From contig JANUWF010001101.1 of the NCBI GenBank assembly GCA_026120185.1, positions 1,240,001 to 1,304,000 on the forward strand: a DNA stretch of 64,000 nucleotides, written 5' to 3'. The position numbers were made by a program, and so were the translations under genes. Source of the DNA: Voacanga thouarsii (lineage: Eukaryota > Streptophyta > Magnoliopsida > Gentianales > Apocynaceae). Of this stretch, positions 11,112 to 23,400 are shown one piece after another (position 1 is the stretch's first letter; each line of letters begins with the position of its first letter). Below the pieces are notes generated by a model. That model did no database searches and had not been told where the DNA came from. It saw only the letters and a list, made by a program, of their open reading frames with translations.

Positions 11112-12604
11112 TGATGCGTGTTTTTTAGTGTAGAAAATATTATCACAAAAATTCACAATCAATCAAGTTTTAAATAAAATTCTAACCACTAAAACCACAT
11201 ATATGGACAAGTATACCCATCATATAGTATAGGGAATAGCAAGTATCGAATCCATAAGAACTTAGGCTCCCACCTTACTTTACCCAAATCTTTATTGTTT
11301 AGCTAATAGAATAGAGAAATATAAGTAAATAACCTACTAACCTAGTATACTAGAGATAATTAAGTTACACAAGAAAAGTCATAAGGATAATCAAGGAGTG
11401 AGAACAAGGAGAAAAGACATGCAAATTGATAGAAATCCTTGAATACACAATAATGATTGACTAGCTATTCTCTCAATTATTATTATCTTGACATCATGAA
11501 GGATTAAAGTAAACCCATTTCATTTGCAATCCATGGAATCACTATCTTCTAGTTAAATTAGTGAATATATTTTATCTTAACCAATTTACCCAAAAGATGC
11601 ATTAAAATCAATCCTTACATAAATTCATATATTCTAAGTGATTTAAAACATGAAATTAGTTAATAAATCCATATTCTAGCAATCATTAACCAATCTTTGA
11701 TTACTTAGTCTTTATCCTTAATCTCATTTTCAAGCAAGTTAAGAATAACTAGTGTTGAATTAATTAGCTGGCCATTCTCTTGTAACATTGTTTTGCAAGT
11801 TAATTAGAAGAGAACTAATCAATCCAACAAGATATTATGCTCAAGTAATCAAATACCAAGAATAGTAATAAATTGATCAAAGAACAAAAAACAGCACAAA
11901 ATCATGAATCCAAAAGAATATCATATAAAGACAATTAAAACATTAATCTCAAATTGTCAATAAATTACAAAGAAGAGAAAAAGAAACAACTCATAGACAA
12001 GTAAGTCTTCTTTTTCTTCCTTGAAACCTTCTTGAGCAACCTCCTCTTCTTCTCCAAAATTTTTTCTTTGATCTTTCTAAATCTTGGTGTTTCTCTAGGA
12101 GTTTTCTAAAAATATTACATTGAAGAAACGAAAACTATAAAAAACTAACTTATACAATGTAATGTTCTTGTATTTATAGGAATTTTAATTGTCAAAAAGT
12201 GTGTACAAGAGTCCTTTTTCATGGTTTAAAGAGTTTCTAAAAGAATCAAACTGCAATTGCCAAAATCTGCTTGGAAAAGAAAACTCACCGACTTTAATTA
12301 GAATGGACCTGGCGTTGGGTCCCTTTAACCTACCTGGTGATAGGTGTGTTCTATTTTGCTATGTTTTCTCTGTTTGGCCAGAGAGGACTTGGCACCAGAT
12401 ACATTTGCCAGACCTGGCGCCAGGTGTAATATGAAAATTTATACTTTTTGCTCGAAATCCACTCAAATCTGCATAAAATTCATCAAAAATACTTTTTACA
12501 AGTAAAATATCAAATATGAAGGAATATGCCTAGTTATTACATCAAAAGTATCATAAAACACCCTCAAATAACTAGGAAAATAGTAATAAATTTAGCCCCT
12601 ATAA
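11112..12604 (-). repeat. Element B 3' LTR (left)
   Basis: Begins tgatgcgtgttttttagtg, matching tgatgtgcattttttagtg at 13891, and ends 'agcccctataa' where the sister ends 'gtccctatca'. It contains several palindrome-like GACCTGGCGCCAGGTG motifs (12306-12321, 12386-12400, 12411-12426). Confidence 0.8.
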
Positions 12605-13121
12605 AAAATAATAACAAAATAAAGACACGCCTAAATAAAAGAAAATAGAATAAAGAAAAATACTAATAAAAACCCCAACAAAGAAAATAAAAACACGACT
12701 TCCTCTCTCACACTTAAGATGGAAAATATTTTCCTTATTTAGGGGAAATAACACCTAATAACTCCAAAAACAAAATAAAGATACAAACTCTTTCCACTCA
12801 TCATGCTTCCTCATCAAACCTTTGTAAAAGAAATAAATACTCATTGAAAAAGGTAGGCATGATGAAAGTAGAAATAAGAGAGGATTTTGAAAAATAGAAG
12901 GTTCATGGAAAATATTAGTTGCAATAAATGTAAATGCATGATCTCCCTTCCGTAGCAGCTTTTTAGACATACACATCAAGTTTCCAATTCAAAGATGTAA
13001 ATTATGTCTAAAAAGTGTATAAATACTAGAATCTCCACTTATCTCTTGAAAAGATTTATCATAATGAAAACTCCCTTTTAAGTCTAGTAGTGTAAATCTA
13101 AAAGATGGGATCATGAAATCC
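12605..13121 (-). other. Element B interior, 3' non-coding part
   Basis: AT-rich sequence with no domain. It contains 'tctctcacacttaagatgg' at 12703-12721, a degraded form of the 'cccccacacttaaac' polypurine module seen at 10888 and 63860. No clear PPT directly adjoins the LTR at 12604. Confidence 0.5.
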
Positions 13122-13667
13122 TTACTTTCCAAAATCATGGTCTACAAAAACTAAGTTACCTCCATTTGAATGGGGTAAAGGGTAGAAATTACCACCATCC
13201 TCCAAGGAGTTCTTATAATGTAATGTTGAAAGAACCAACTCTTTGAGGCATAGTAAATTCAACGCATCATTAATGGTATCATTAGGCTCTGTGAGTGGAG
13301 AGGTACCTATAAATTTATGTGATAAAGAAAAATTAGACATATGAGAGCATAGAATAGAATCAAAATTTTTTTCCATCACATTGTTCAATTGTTCCTTATA
13401 TCCTCTCTCCTCTCTTTGAGGGTCCTTTTGTTCAAGTGTATGAGCATTTATGGCATCTTCAACAAATTTGTCTAGTTGTGTTCTTTGATGGCTCATTCAT
13501 TGTGATTCTTCTTTATGCCACTTAATAGATAAATTTGTATTGGCGACAAAAGAATGCATTGGGGCTTCAAGTGACGTCTTACAAAAAGTATCAATCTGAG
13601 CTTACAAATTTGCCAAATTCTCATCATTGTAACTCTTTTTATCTTGTGTCCAAAAGTAATTGTCCAT
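13122..13667 (-). pseudogene. Element B gag-like open frame, broken
   Basis: A single minus-strand frame runs from the ATG at 13665-13667 (MDNYFWTQDKK) to 13122. It is interrupted by a TAA near 13603 and a TGA at 13497-13499; the segments on either side are in the same phase. The intact C-terminal part of 124 residues (MSHQRTQLDKFVEDAINAH onward) is acidic and polar, with no zinc knuckle, protease DSG or RT box. Its place, about 220 bases after the primer site, is where gag starts in Tat-like elements. I do not recognise the family from residues alone. It could be a captured or truncated gag N-terminus used by a non-autonomous element. Confidence 0.5.
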
Positions 13668-13866
13668 GATGATGTCAATCTGGCGCTCAAAGAAAAACAA
13701 AAATCAAATCGAAAATAAAAGAAAAAAAAAAGTAATTGAAAAACAAAGAAAAGAAAAATACACAAATTAGAAATATTCACAAATTACCTAAACACAAAAG
13801 TTAGTTATATTTAGGAATGCAACAAAAGCTAAATCAACATGATTTGAGTGTTTCTAATAGTTCCCA

Positions 13867-13884
13867 TCTCTGACAACGATGCCG
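13867..13884 (-). other. Element B primer binding site (tRNA-Asp type, decayed)
   Basis: Minus strand CGGCATCGTTGTCAGAGA, six bases inside the LTR. The canonical Asp site TGGCGCCGTTGCCGGGGA aligns without gaps, and all mismatches are transitions. Tat/Athila-type gypsy elements commonly use this tRNA. Confidence 0.75.
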
Positions 13885-13890
13885 AAAACT

Positions 13891-15298
13891 TGATGTGCAT
13901 TTTTTAGTGTAGAAAATATTACCAATAAAGTACACAATTAATCAAGCTTTAATTAAAATACTAAATAATAAAACTACACATGCGGGCAAGTATACCCCTC
14001 GTATAGTATAAGGAATAGTAAGTATCGAATCCATAGGAACTTAAGCTCTCACCTTACTTTACCCCAAATCTTTATTGTTTAGCCAATAAAATAATAAGAG
14101 AATAAAAAGAAAAAATAAAGATAAAAAAATATATACAACTTAAGGATGAAAGAATACATAATTAGACAAATATTCTTGAAAACATGACCATGAACTACTT
14201 AACAATTATCACAATCAATTATGATCTTGGCATCATAAAAAATAAATTAGAACCACTTCGTTTGCAATCCATGATTCCCTATTTTCTAAGTAACTTCATG
14301 GATATATTCTATCTCACCAGTCTTACTTAAAATATGCATTAAAATCATTCCTCATATAAATCCCCATATTTTAGGTGATTTAAAACACGAAATTAGTTAA
14401 TGAATCTATATTCTAGAAATCATCAACTAATCTTTGATTATCAAGTTCTTAATAGTAAACTTATTTTTCAAGTAAGTTAAGAGATAACAAATATAAAATT
14501 AATTAATTGAAGTCATTATCAACTCTTTTTTCAAGCAAGTTACTAACAAAACCAACTAACCAACTTTGTAATAAAAACAAGTAATCAAATACCAAGAAAA
14601 ATAATCAATTGATCAAAAAGACTAAATTAACCCAATAAATCATGAATCCTAAAATAATGTCAAATTATTAATGAAAACATTAATTACATTATTATTCTAG
14701 AAAAATAAAAATAAGGGTAAAAGAAAAAACTTATAGACAATCCTCATTCTTCTCCCTTGAAGACTCACTTGAACAACATTCATTAATTTGATGAATTCCT
14801 CCCTCAATGAGTGATTTTCCAATTTGATCCTTGAATTCATTACTTTATCTTATGTTTTTCTTGTTCAAATAAGCTCCCTTGATACCAAAATTCATGGCTT
14901 GAGAAGTCTTGTCCCAGTATAATTCGAAAAATACCAAAACCCTTTGAAAAATACCAAATTCTAGCACAAACCGCCTCTAGGCATAGTAGACCTGGCGAGG
15001 GGTCTGTTAAGCAGACCTGGCACCGGGTCCAATCTGATTTTTTCCTCAATTCCTCTGTTATTGTTCTTTTTTTCTCAGAATTGATCCCCGACCGGCTCAG
15101 GTAGACCACTCGGCGCTAGGTCAACATTGGAATCACGCAATTAACGTCCAAATTCCTCAATTTCTTCATAAAAACATCAAAACACCTTTACAAATGCAAA
15201 ATATAAAATAGGAAGGAATATGACTATTTATTATATCAAATATATCACAAAATAGCCTCAAATAACTAAGAAAATATAGGTAAATTTAGTCCCTATCA
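13891..15298 (-). repeat. Element B 5' LTR (right)
   Basis: TGATAGGGAC...CACATCA on the minus strand, adjacent to the primer site. Carries motifs GACCTGGCGAGGGGTC (14989-15004) and GACCTGGCACCGGGTC (15014-15029), like the sister LTR. It abuts Copia-5 directly at 15299. Confidence 0.82.
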
Positions 15299-15429
15299 CA
15301 GTTCTCCTACTGCTTGGGCCTACACTTGTGCTCTATTCCCCACTCATAGTCCACGTTCACCCTTTTGGAGTCTTCTTATCTTTCTAAACCCCTGCAAGGA
15401 GTTACATATATGATCAGTAGCTCTAGAAT

Positions 15430-16284
15430 CAATAATCCAAGTGGAAGTTGATCCAACCATAGATACAGACTCTAGAAGTAAACATTACTTGTGGGGTTTT
15501 CTTGGCCTAAATATCTGGGCACTCCTTTTTCCTGGCTTAATTCTTTCCACATTTGAAGTACTTGCCCTTGGGTTTGTCTTTGGGCTGGGCCGTTGTATTA
15601 CCTTTTTTCTTCTTATTTTTTTTGGGTTTAGGCCTAGTTCTTGCAGAAGAAGCCTTAGCTATCATAGCATTTGATTGTGGCTTCATGACCTTCTCTGCTA
15701 CTTGGAGCTCTTTCATTATCTTAGTTAAGCTCATGTTTAACTTTTTCATGTTGTAATTCAACTTGAACTGAGTAAAATAGCATGGCAGAATTCGAGAACC
15801 ATATCCACTTAGCTTTTGGGGTCAATCACAGCCCCCAAGACTTTTGCTTCCTCAAAAGTAGCAATTATAGTGAGAATATGCTCCGTAACTGGTTTGCTCC
15901 CTCAGTTATCTAAGTGTTGAGGATCGTTTAAGAGCCTCCTACCTTGCGAGGCTGACTCTTATCTATGAACATTATGGCTAATGACGTGCTAATGTCATAA
16001 GTAGTAGCAATGTGCTCGTGTTTAGACTAGAGTACATTAGACATGGAGGCCAACAAGTAGTAATGAGCCATCTCGTCGGCCTTTTTCTATGCCTTTTTAG
16101 CCTCTTGCTCTTTCTCGGTGGAACTCTCCTCGATAACAGGGCAGGTTTTATAAAAGACATACGTATACTCCTCTACAGTGAGTATTATGTCCAAGTTCCT
16201 TTTCCAGTCAACATACTTTGGTCCCATTAACTTATTCTCATGGAGAATAACGACCAAAAGACTGAAAGAACCTCTACCAACCAT
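15430..16284 (-). pseudogene. Copia-5 gag and start of protease
   Basis: Gag of the same lineage as Copia-1. The start at 16284 opens MVGRGSFSLLVVILHENKL, and YVDWKRNLDIIL follows. Later come NYNMKKLNMSL and a damaged zinc knuckle near 15517-15555, where the first cysteine is tyrosine (KYFKCGK) and the frame is lost before the histidine. A stop after the SNVL-equivalent position matches the one in Copia-1. The protease start (WIIDSR-like, near 15435) is recognisable by alignment to Copia-1 at 6031. Several frames are needed to read it. It is a relic. Confidence 0.82.
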
Positions 16285-17900
16285 GTCTGAAAATAAAAAA
16301 TAAAAGAAAATTATCAATTTGTGAAAACAAATAATTTGTGCACTTTTTGCTCATACTAAATTTGGTAATAGTTAACCCTATCACTATTATTTTGAATATG
16401 ATTAATTTGGCTCTTAGGAAAGTTGACATAGCTATTTGGGAAGATTAACAATTTCCTAAGCTAATTGTGTTGACCACCACAAATTGACTAACTTTCTAGG
16501 TAATGATCCAGAAGATAACTCCATCAAGGTAATGACTATTTCTTCTCATTTCCTATAGACAATCCTTGCACTATGACCTCCAACGTAGACTGGCCGATCA
16601 CAGTACGTGTCTCGGGTATCAATTATGTCCATCCATTAGACCTAGATCCTTGTGAAATTTTCATCTTATATGGGTTCACTTCCAAGGTGATGCGAGAAGA
16701 TCCCCAATCTCTAATGAGGACCGTGATGGAAGCCATAGGGCCATTAGAAACCCTATCCCGCTTAATTTTTTAAAACAAGGGGGTTTTCAAGAAAATATCC
16801 TTTGGAAAATATCCTATTAAGTATCCCTTAACTCTTGCAAAATATCTAAACCTATAAATCTCTATGTCAAGGTAAAATTTTTTTAAGAGATTATCTATGG
16901 ATTAATTTTACCCAGTTAAGAAATTAATGATTTTAAAAATTTCCTTCTAAAACTTTAAAGAGACTTTTGTCTCAAGTTTTATTCGACAAAAAATAATTTT
17001 CCTTGCGAAACAAATTAACATAGTCATCCTTTTTAACTTACAAAAATATCTAAATCTAAAATATTCTTTATGTTAAGGATAAAATCCTTTAAGAGAATAA
17101 CCAAGGATTAATTTTTGCTTTTAAGCTAAAATAACCATTTCATTTTGAGAAAAAAATGTTTTCCCATGTCATAAAATTCCCAAAGATTTTAGTCTTTGAA
17201 AAAAACGTGCACATAGGTTACTAAAAGAAAATAGCATGGTAGAAAACTATAAACGTTTTAACGCTTTTCTATTCTTTTAACCTAAGTATCCAAATAAAGA
17301 ATTAAATACATTAATTAATTATTAATTAATTAACTAACTTGTTTAATCCTAAATTCCTTATTGTTATTTTTTATGCAAAATATTACAAGAACATTAACTA
17401 TGCAATATATATATATATATATATATATAAATTTGCTGGTATGGGACCCAAAATGAAAAAGAAAAACTATATGAAATTACAAGGAAAAAAAATAGAAATT
17501 TCTTCTTGGTCTTCATCAACCACCACACTGGATTACTGCCTTGGACAAACCCACCCATTCCCGAAACCGAATCCGAACCGCAATTGCCATCCCGCTACCT
17601 GGCAAGACATAACCAAGCCACAGAAGGCTTGGTTCAAGCTGGCCATGGCTATGTGCAAAAATGCACCAAGCTACGGGAGGCTTAGGCCTTACCGCAGCCA
17701 ACTTGCATGCCTAAGTAGCGGCTTGGCTTGGCTCCTGGCAACTTTTCCCAGTGGCTTCTCCCTTAGAAAATGTCTAGCGGCTCGGCCTTCTCTTGAGCTG
17801 GTACTGTTCACTTTTCTTCTTCATGTCTTCAGTTCTCATCTGCAGTATTTATAGACGATAATGGTTTACAGATTTCATTCATAATTGAATAAAAAATAAA
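16285..17900 (-). other. Copia-5 5' leader
   Basis: Collinear with the Copia-2 leader. The conserved block lies at 16500-16770, AT-rich text follows to 17330, then a (TA)n run at 17405-17429. 'tggtatgggacccaaaa' lies at 17437-17453, matching 56538. From about 17520 to 17810 there is a relatively GC-rich stretch with repeated 'ggcttgg' and 'caagct' words. Open frames in it on both strands look like chance. Confidence 0.75.
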
Positions 17901-18437
17901 ACCAACACTCGCCTATGCCTTTTCAGAACAGGCTTACATGATTCAATTACTAAACTATATAGATTACAACAGGCCTATGTCTCAACCGTGAGACGTATAG
18001 AGAAACTACCCAGACTAGAAAACATGAAGGATCGCAGGATATGATCTCAAGCAATCATCTGGCCAATTTTAGTTAACCTAAACACACTCCTAAGCTGTTA
18101 AACAATGGCCTCGATACACTTGAAGGTGGATCACGACCTCAAGAAGCATTTAAAACCAAAACAAAAAAAAGTAATACAAAGCAGAAGAACGTTTATACCC
18201 CTGTGTGGTTTGATTTGCTTAGGCAAAACCAATGGAACCGATGTTGACTTAATTGCTACAAGTTCACTTGCAGAAACCTGTGGATCAATGCTAGCAAGTC
18301 AATGGCTTCGTCTGGGCATCAACACTAGCTTCCGATCTTTCGAAATATGACCGATACATGATCAGCTAGTGAAAACAATATGGGACAAAGACGATTTGGT
18401 CTTCTTGGCTTCTTCTACTGTGAATAGAATAAAGAAA
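17901..18437. other. Copia-5/Copia-6 junction region, mostly unassigned
   Basis: The first 200 bases still follow the Copia-2 leader end ('cgcctatgcc', 'aggcttacatgattcaat'). From about 18119 to 18437 there should be a copia LTR end, but I could not align it convincingly. An 81-residue frame at 18105-18350 has no recognisable domain. Confidence 0.4.
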
Positions 18438-20244
18438 CGTTAGATAGTATCCCTCAAAGACTATGTATTCTGTGTAAATATATTGTAATAAAATATTTAA
18501 TTATTTAATTTAGTTTATTTCTTATATTATTGCATATTTAAAGGTCCAAGTATGATAAGTAATAGTTTGTGTGTTAAGTCGTTGTTCATAGTAAGGTATA
18601 GACTATGAATACTTGTCATACAAGTAAAATTGAGTTCATAGTCCTTTGATGGAACTGAGCATTTCATGAAGGTAAGACTATTATGCAATAATTTCCAATG
18701 AAGAATGATTTACCTTGAATTAGAGAGTAGTTCACTCACATCATAAGCATAAGCGTATTTTGAATACGTAGAACTAGACTTGTAGTAGTGGTCTCTCTTA
18801 AAGTAATATAATTATAGAGACCATACTATTACTACTATAGCATGGATGGATACCTTCATACTTGAGTGTGAGTTGGTGGTCTAGCGAAGCTAAGGTTTTA
18901 TACTTTGATGTATGTTGGGTTAGATTTCTTTTGTGAGATCAATATCCTTGTACGTTTAGTGCATTACTCTAGTTAGTTAAGACGAACTTTTGCAACAGAG
19001 TTTTTATGCTTCACTTAGTGAAGTTAAATCACTCATTTGTGATTGTTTAGGATAATCTAATGATCTAGGGCCCTGGGATCGTGACTCTAGAATGTGTGCT
19101 TTAGGATAGCTTCTAATGATAAGTAAGTACATTCCAGTGAGTTATAGATTATTGGACTAGAGATCTAAAGGTGGTAGATGTCTTTGAGATGAGTGTTAGT
19201 ACATTTTTCCTGTCTCATTGATGGGTGTTACACAGAGGGGTATTTTTGTCATTGCACCTATAGGTCAGAGACATTGCTTTATCAATATTATTCTTGGGGT
19301 CAATATTTCCATATAGTGATAAATGAAAATATTTAAATGATAAAATACAGTTATCTAATAGTAGGGGTATTTTGGTCATTTTAGTACCTATGAATAATAT
19401 GTCATTTGGTCCTAGTGTAGCTTAAAATACCTTAGTATTGTTAACACACAATTTGGGCTTAATGGATAATTATTTGGAAGAGAAATAAAATTTATTCTAA
19501 GAGTTCAATTAGAATTAATTAATTAATTAATTTTGGGTTTTAATAATGCCCAGAAAAGATAATTAATTAATTAAGATAATTAGGCTGGAATAAATTAATT
19601 AATTGGGCTGATATATATTGACATATATTAAGAGTCTAATTAGAATTAATTAATTAATCTTAGGTATTTAATAAGGCCCAGAAAAGATAATTAAATAATT
19701 AAGAGGATTGTACCAATCTTGGATTTGTTTTTTAGCACAGCACCTAGCCTATTAAGGCTTCATGTGTTTCGGCTATTAGGGCTTGAGAAAGCCCTAGGTT
19801 GGCCGAATATAGGGAGAAGAAGAGAAGAAAAAAATGACGACGTTTTTTTGAGTTCTCTTCTCTTTGGTATGTGTCGTCACCTCTCTTTCCTCTTTGGTTT
19901 TTCGTTTTTTCTCTTCCCTCTCTATAGTAGAGTGTGTTTTGATTATCCAAAAGGAGCTCTCACCAAGCTAACGCCTAAAACAAGGTAGAGTCATACTTTG
20001 GAAGATAAAGAAAAGAAGCTTGGAGATGGTTAATACGTATGAGTAGAAGATTGGCGGGAGTTCCAGTTGAACAGTAGGCGCCTCTCTCTCCCCCTCCAAC
20101 GCAAGAAGTTCCAGTGCAACCCGTCTCTACGTTGGTTAATCCATGACCAATAAGAAAAAGTAAGTACTCTCTCCTAGATGTGGCTCAAAAAACTGAACAT
20201 TTTCCATTGCATTTTTCCTTTGATAGTTTTTCGTGATTCCTTCA
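18438..20244 (+). repeat. Copia-6 5' LTR
   Basis: Starts CGTTAGATAGTATCCC, which aligns with TGTTGGATTGTATGCCC. It shares 'cataagcgtattttgaatac' and 'gagttggtggtctagcgaag' (18748-18900) with the solo LTR at 32211-34256. It ends CCTTCA at 20244, directly before the primer site. About 1.8 kb. Confidence 0.82.
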
Positions 20245-20246
20245 AG

Positions 20247-20259
20247 TGGTATCAAAGCC
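20247..20259 (+). other. Copia-6 primer binding site
   Basis: TGGTATCAAAGCC, two bases after the LTR. One substitution from the standard initiator Met site of plant copia elements. Confidence 0.88.
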
Positions 20260-20468
20260 ATGGTTTTCATCTAGGAGCATGTACCATGGTTAAAATTAGA
20301 AAAAGTGGTTCCTTTAGTATTAAAAAATAAATCTTTTACGATTTTATGTGATCCCTCATACATTGATTTCTAGATTTCATGTACGCCTCACGGTTATAGG
20401 CATAAGATCATGTTTTCTAATGGTTTTCCCATTGATTTCCTGGTTTTAAGTAAATTTGATGTACGCCT
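20260..20468 (+). other. Copia-6 leader, first part
   Basis: Contains 'gtacgcctcacggttata' at 20380-20397. A close repeat of it begins at 20461 and is split by the solo LTR; it continues at 24707 as 'cgcctcgcggttata'. CGCCT at 20464-20468 is the left target duplication. Confidence 0.75.
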
Positions 20469-23400
20469 TGTAACACCCCACTACCTAGGCCCAACAGGGC
20501 CGAGGATGTCGCCCTATCCAAAGGACAAGGGGTCTTTATAACTAGGACACACAAATAAAAAGTAAAGTAATACTTCAAAATTAAAACTTATTACAATTCA
20601 AAAATTCAAGATAAATCCATAAATGCAAATTGTTCACTCTCAACTCCCAAAGTATTACATAAAATAAATAATAGAATATCCTCCAAGCAGTCAACAACTA
20701 GCTACTTATCCCCACAGCGGGATCGACCTGAAATTATGGTTAAAAGGGTGATGAGATAAAAATCTCAGTAAGTCTGTGTTTGCTTTGAGTGTCCAGTGAA
20801 AACAGTTCATGAATGCAAGGAGTAAGAACTTTATAAGAAAAATATTGGCAAGCAATAAACAATGTTAAAAATAAGAGTGGCGTTTTGGCTTTCCAACCAT
20901 ACATGAATAACAAAATCAACCACTCAAAAGGCGACCATGGGTTACCACATGTTGGGCCCCATAACCATAAATGGTCAGAATGCCACACTTGGTATAGACT
21001 GACAAAAAGGTAGGTGATCGGCATACCGGGTAAGATTCTCCTCATTCTCTACACCCAAACAAAATTGATTGTCTATTCCGGCAACACACAGTCCACATAA
21101 CTGAAAATTGCTAGCTCGAACTGGCATGACTAAGTAGTACTGACGTTTCTCTAACTTGAGTTCATCTTCTGGAAGTGGCCTCCTGCCAGAAGACTCACTC
21201 TTGCTCTTCAAAACTAGTACTACTAGCCTACCCTTATTGAGTACTCAACGATGATTGTCCCACTTGGGAGAAAACTGGTAAAACATAGCTTTACTTGAAA
21301 ATGGCAATCAAGTGTTTCTAAAATCCTTGTCAAAATCAGTTTTAGAAATAGTTTGGTGTTTGAGTAAAACTGCTTGTTGATTTTCCAATAATTGGTTTGA
21401 TTGAAACACGAAAGGAAACTGTCCTTAATTGCCTTTACCAATCAGTGTTCACATACTTCGGGTTTAGCTTGCCATAGAAACCTTTTACAACAAACAAGTT
21501 TTATGCAGGAGTTTACATAATCCTTGCTCAAAATAAAGATCTCCAACAGTTGAGCTAACCCCGCCTGGGGTAAATATAAACCATAATTAAACCCAAGCCA
21601 AAATTCACTTTCACAAATAAACCTAGCTCAACTTACTACAATCATGACCCTAACGTCCCAAGCTTTAAGGCTACATAATGAATAAAATGAGTTTATAAAA
21701 TAAATCTAGCTTGATATTAAAATAACTAGGGTTTGTGAAACAGCTACTAATAAGTTGAAGGTTTAAATCTTCCTTTAAATAAATTAGGGTTTATTTGATG
21801 AAGGATCCTAGGTCCTAGATTGTATTATTTAAAGTAATGATTTATAATAACTAATGGTTAGAAAATAATTGGTAAATAAAATTAATAGCAAGTAAATTTT
21901 ATTATGTTTTGATTGAATAAATTTTATTAGTATTTATGAATATATGACTTTCAAAATTAATATTTTACCTATTATGATTATTTATATAAAAGGCTTGATT
22001 AAATGATATTCTTATATATAATATCTATATATTTTATTTCTTTAACAAAAGCTATCATTTATTTGACTAAAATATTATTATTTTATATAATCGTTCAAAA
22101 CCATATTTTCCTAGGGTTTTCGAAATCACTAGGAGAAATTATAGCATAGATCATTTTTATTAATGAAATAAAATTGGCTAACTTAATTAGCTTAGGGACA
22201 ACAAGGTCATGATCATAATTTCTGTTGCTAACCATAATCATGAACATACACTCTACACCAATCATCAAATCTTCCAAATCATGAATAAAGGCATAGAACT
22301 AAGTTTACCAACACATGATCTCAACTCCACTAAACATAATCATATGCATAGCCTCAACAAGAATACAAGAACATAAACCCTATTCACCAAAGGTGACATA
22401 ATCTCTAACATGCTTGATTAATCATACTACTCACGATATGAAGACATGCAACAAACCCTAAGACGCCATACATTCAACCAAGACAATCAACTCATGCATC
22501 AATCCCAACTCCATCATATACACACATTCATTCATGCTTCAATCTCAACTCCATCGCAAAACACATCCATTCTCATACTTCAATCCCAACTCCAACACAA
22601 AACGCATACTTAAACTTTAATTATAATCCATTCTTTTCCAAAACATTCTAGAGACATGAATCTAAGATTTAAAGAGAAGATTGAAGAGTCTTACTTGGAT
22701 GATAACTACCTTGAAGTCGTTTCAAGAGAAGCCTTACCCTTAGGAGACTTGATCCGTCCAAGAGAGAAAAAGAAAATATGGCCATAGTTGAAGTAACCAT
22801 TCGGCCAAGAGAGAGAGAGAGAGAAAAAAAGTGAGTTCATTAGCATATACTCATCAAAGTCGAAGGTGGAAGAAGATGAAGATGATTGTTCATGCTTACC
22901 TTGAAGGTGTTCTTGAGCCTTCAAGAAAATTCTAGTTTTTTATCTAAAAGTGAGACTTTGATTTCAGTGTTTGATGTTAAAAATTACAGAAGTGGTTTCA
23001 AGGGATTGAGTATGTGTGATTTGGAGTTTTTGGAGAAGATTGGAGAGGTTTGGAGTGGTCTTAGGCGTGAGAATGTTAGTAGGTGTTCTTGGTTTGGAGA
23101 GAATAGAGACAGGGCTGGCCGAAATTCTGTGGGAGAAGGGTGGCTAACTGTTTGAATGGTTTTTGGTAATTGGATTTTTAGTTTTGAGAGGAAAAGGAAG
23201 GCTGGTTGTTTGAAATTTAAAAAGAATATTTTAGGAAATCAATTTTGGAAACAAATATGGTAAGAAAATCTTGGTTAATGGAGAGCTTTTGGAAGTTCCA
23301 ATGGCCGGCTGCTTGGCTGTGATTTTTGTAGAGATGAATGATGGTTGAAGGAGCTTTAGAGTGGCCAAAAATATGGTGTACAATGGTGAAGGAATTTTCT

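Larger units (their letters stand above)
11112..15298 (-). mobile_element. Element B: short non-autonomous Tat-like LTR element
   Basis: Two related LTRs (11112-12604 and 13891-15298) bound an interior of only about 1.3 kb, far too short for a gypsy gag-pol. A primer site of tRNA-Asp type sits six bases inside the right LTR, fixing the minus-strand orientation. The interior holds one gag-like broken frame. No target duplication joins the two outer ends (aaaat at left, cagtt at right), and the flanks are different elements, so the unit is part of a rearranged structure or has lost an edge. I infer a non-autonomous (LARD/TR-GAG-like) element. Confidence 0.72.
15299..18118 (-). mobile_element. 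Copia-5: 5' half of a copia element, truncated
   Basis: Minus-strand relative of Copia-1 and Copia-2. The order right to left is leader, gag, then the start of protease. It is cut at 15299, where homology to Copia-2 resumes at about 54455. RT, RNase H and the 3' LTR are absent. The right edge is approximate: a decayed primer-site-like 'ggcctcgatacac' lies at 18106-18118, at the expected distance after 'cgcctatgcc' (17911). Confidence 0.8.

Noticed and set aside
16573..16773. 66-codon plus-strand frame in Copia-5
   Set aside because: Antisense to the conserved leader block, and its frame is not kept in Copia-1 or Copia-2.
17339..17854. 171-codon plus-strand frame
   Set aside because: It begins in AT-rich leader with a (TA)n-derived Tyr/Ile run, lies antisense in Copia-5 and has no domain.
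20740..21441. Minus-strand frames that could be a host gene
   Set aside because: They lie inside a solo LTR bounded by exact CGCCT duplications, show no domain and have no exon-like structure.
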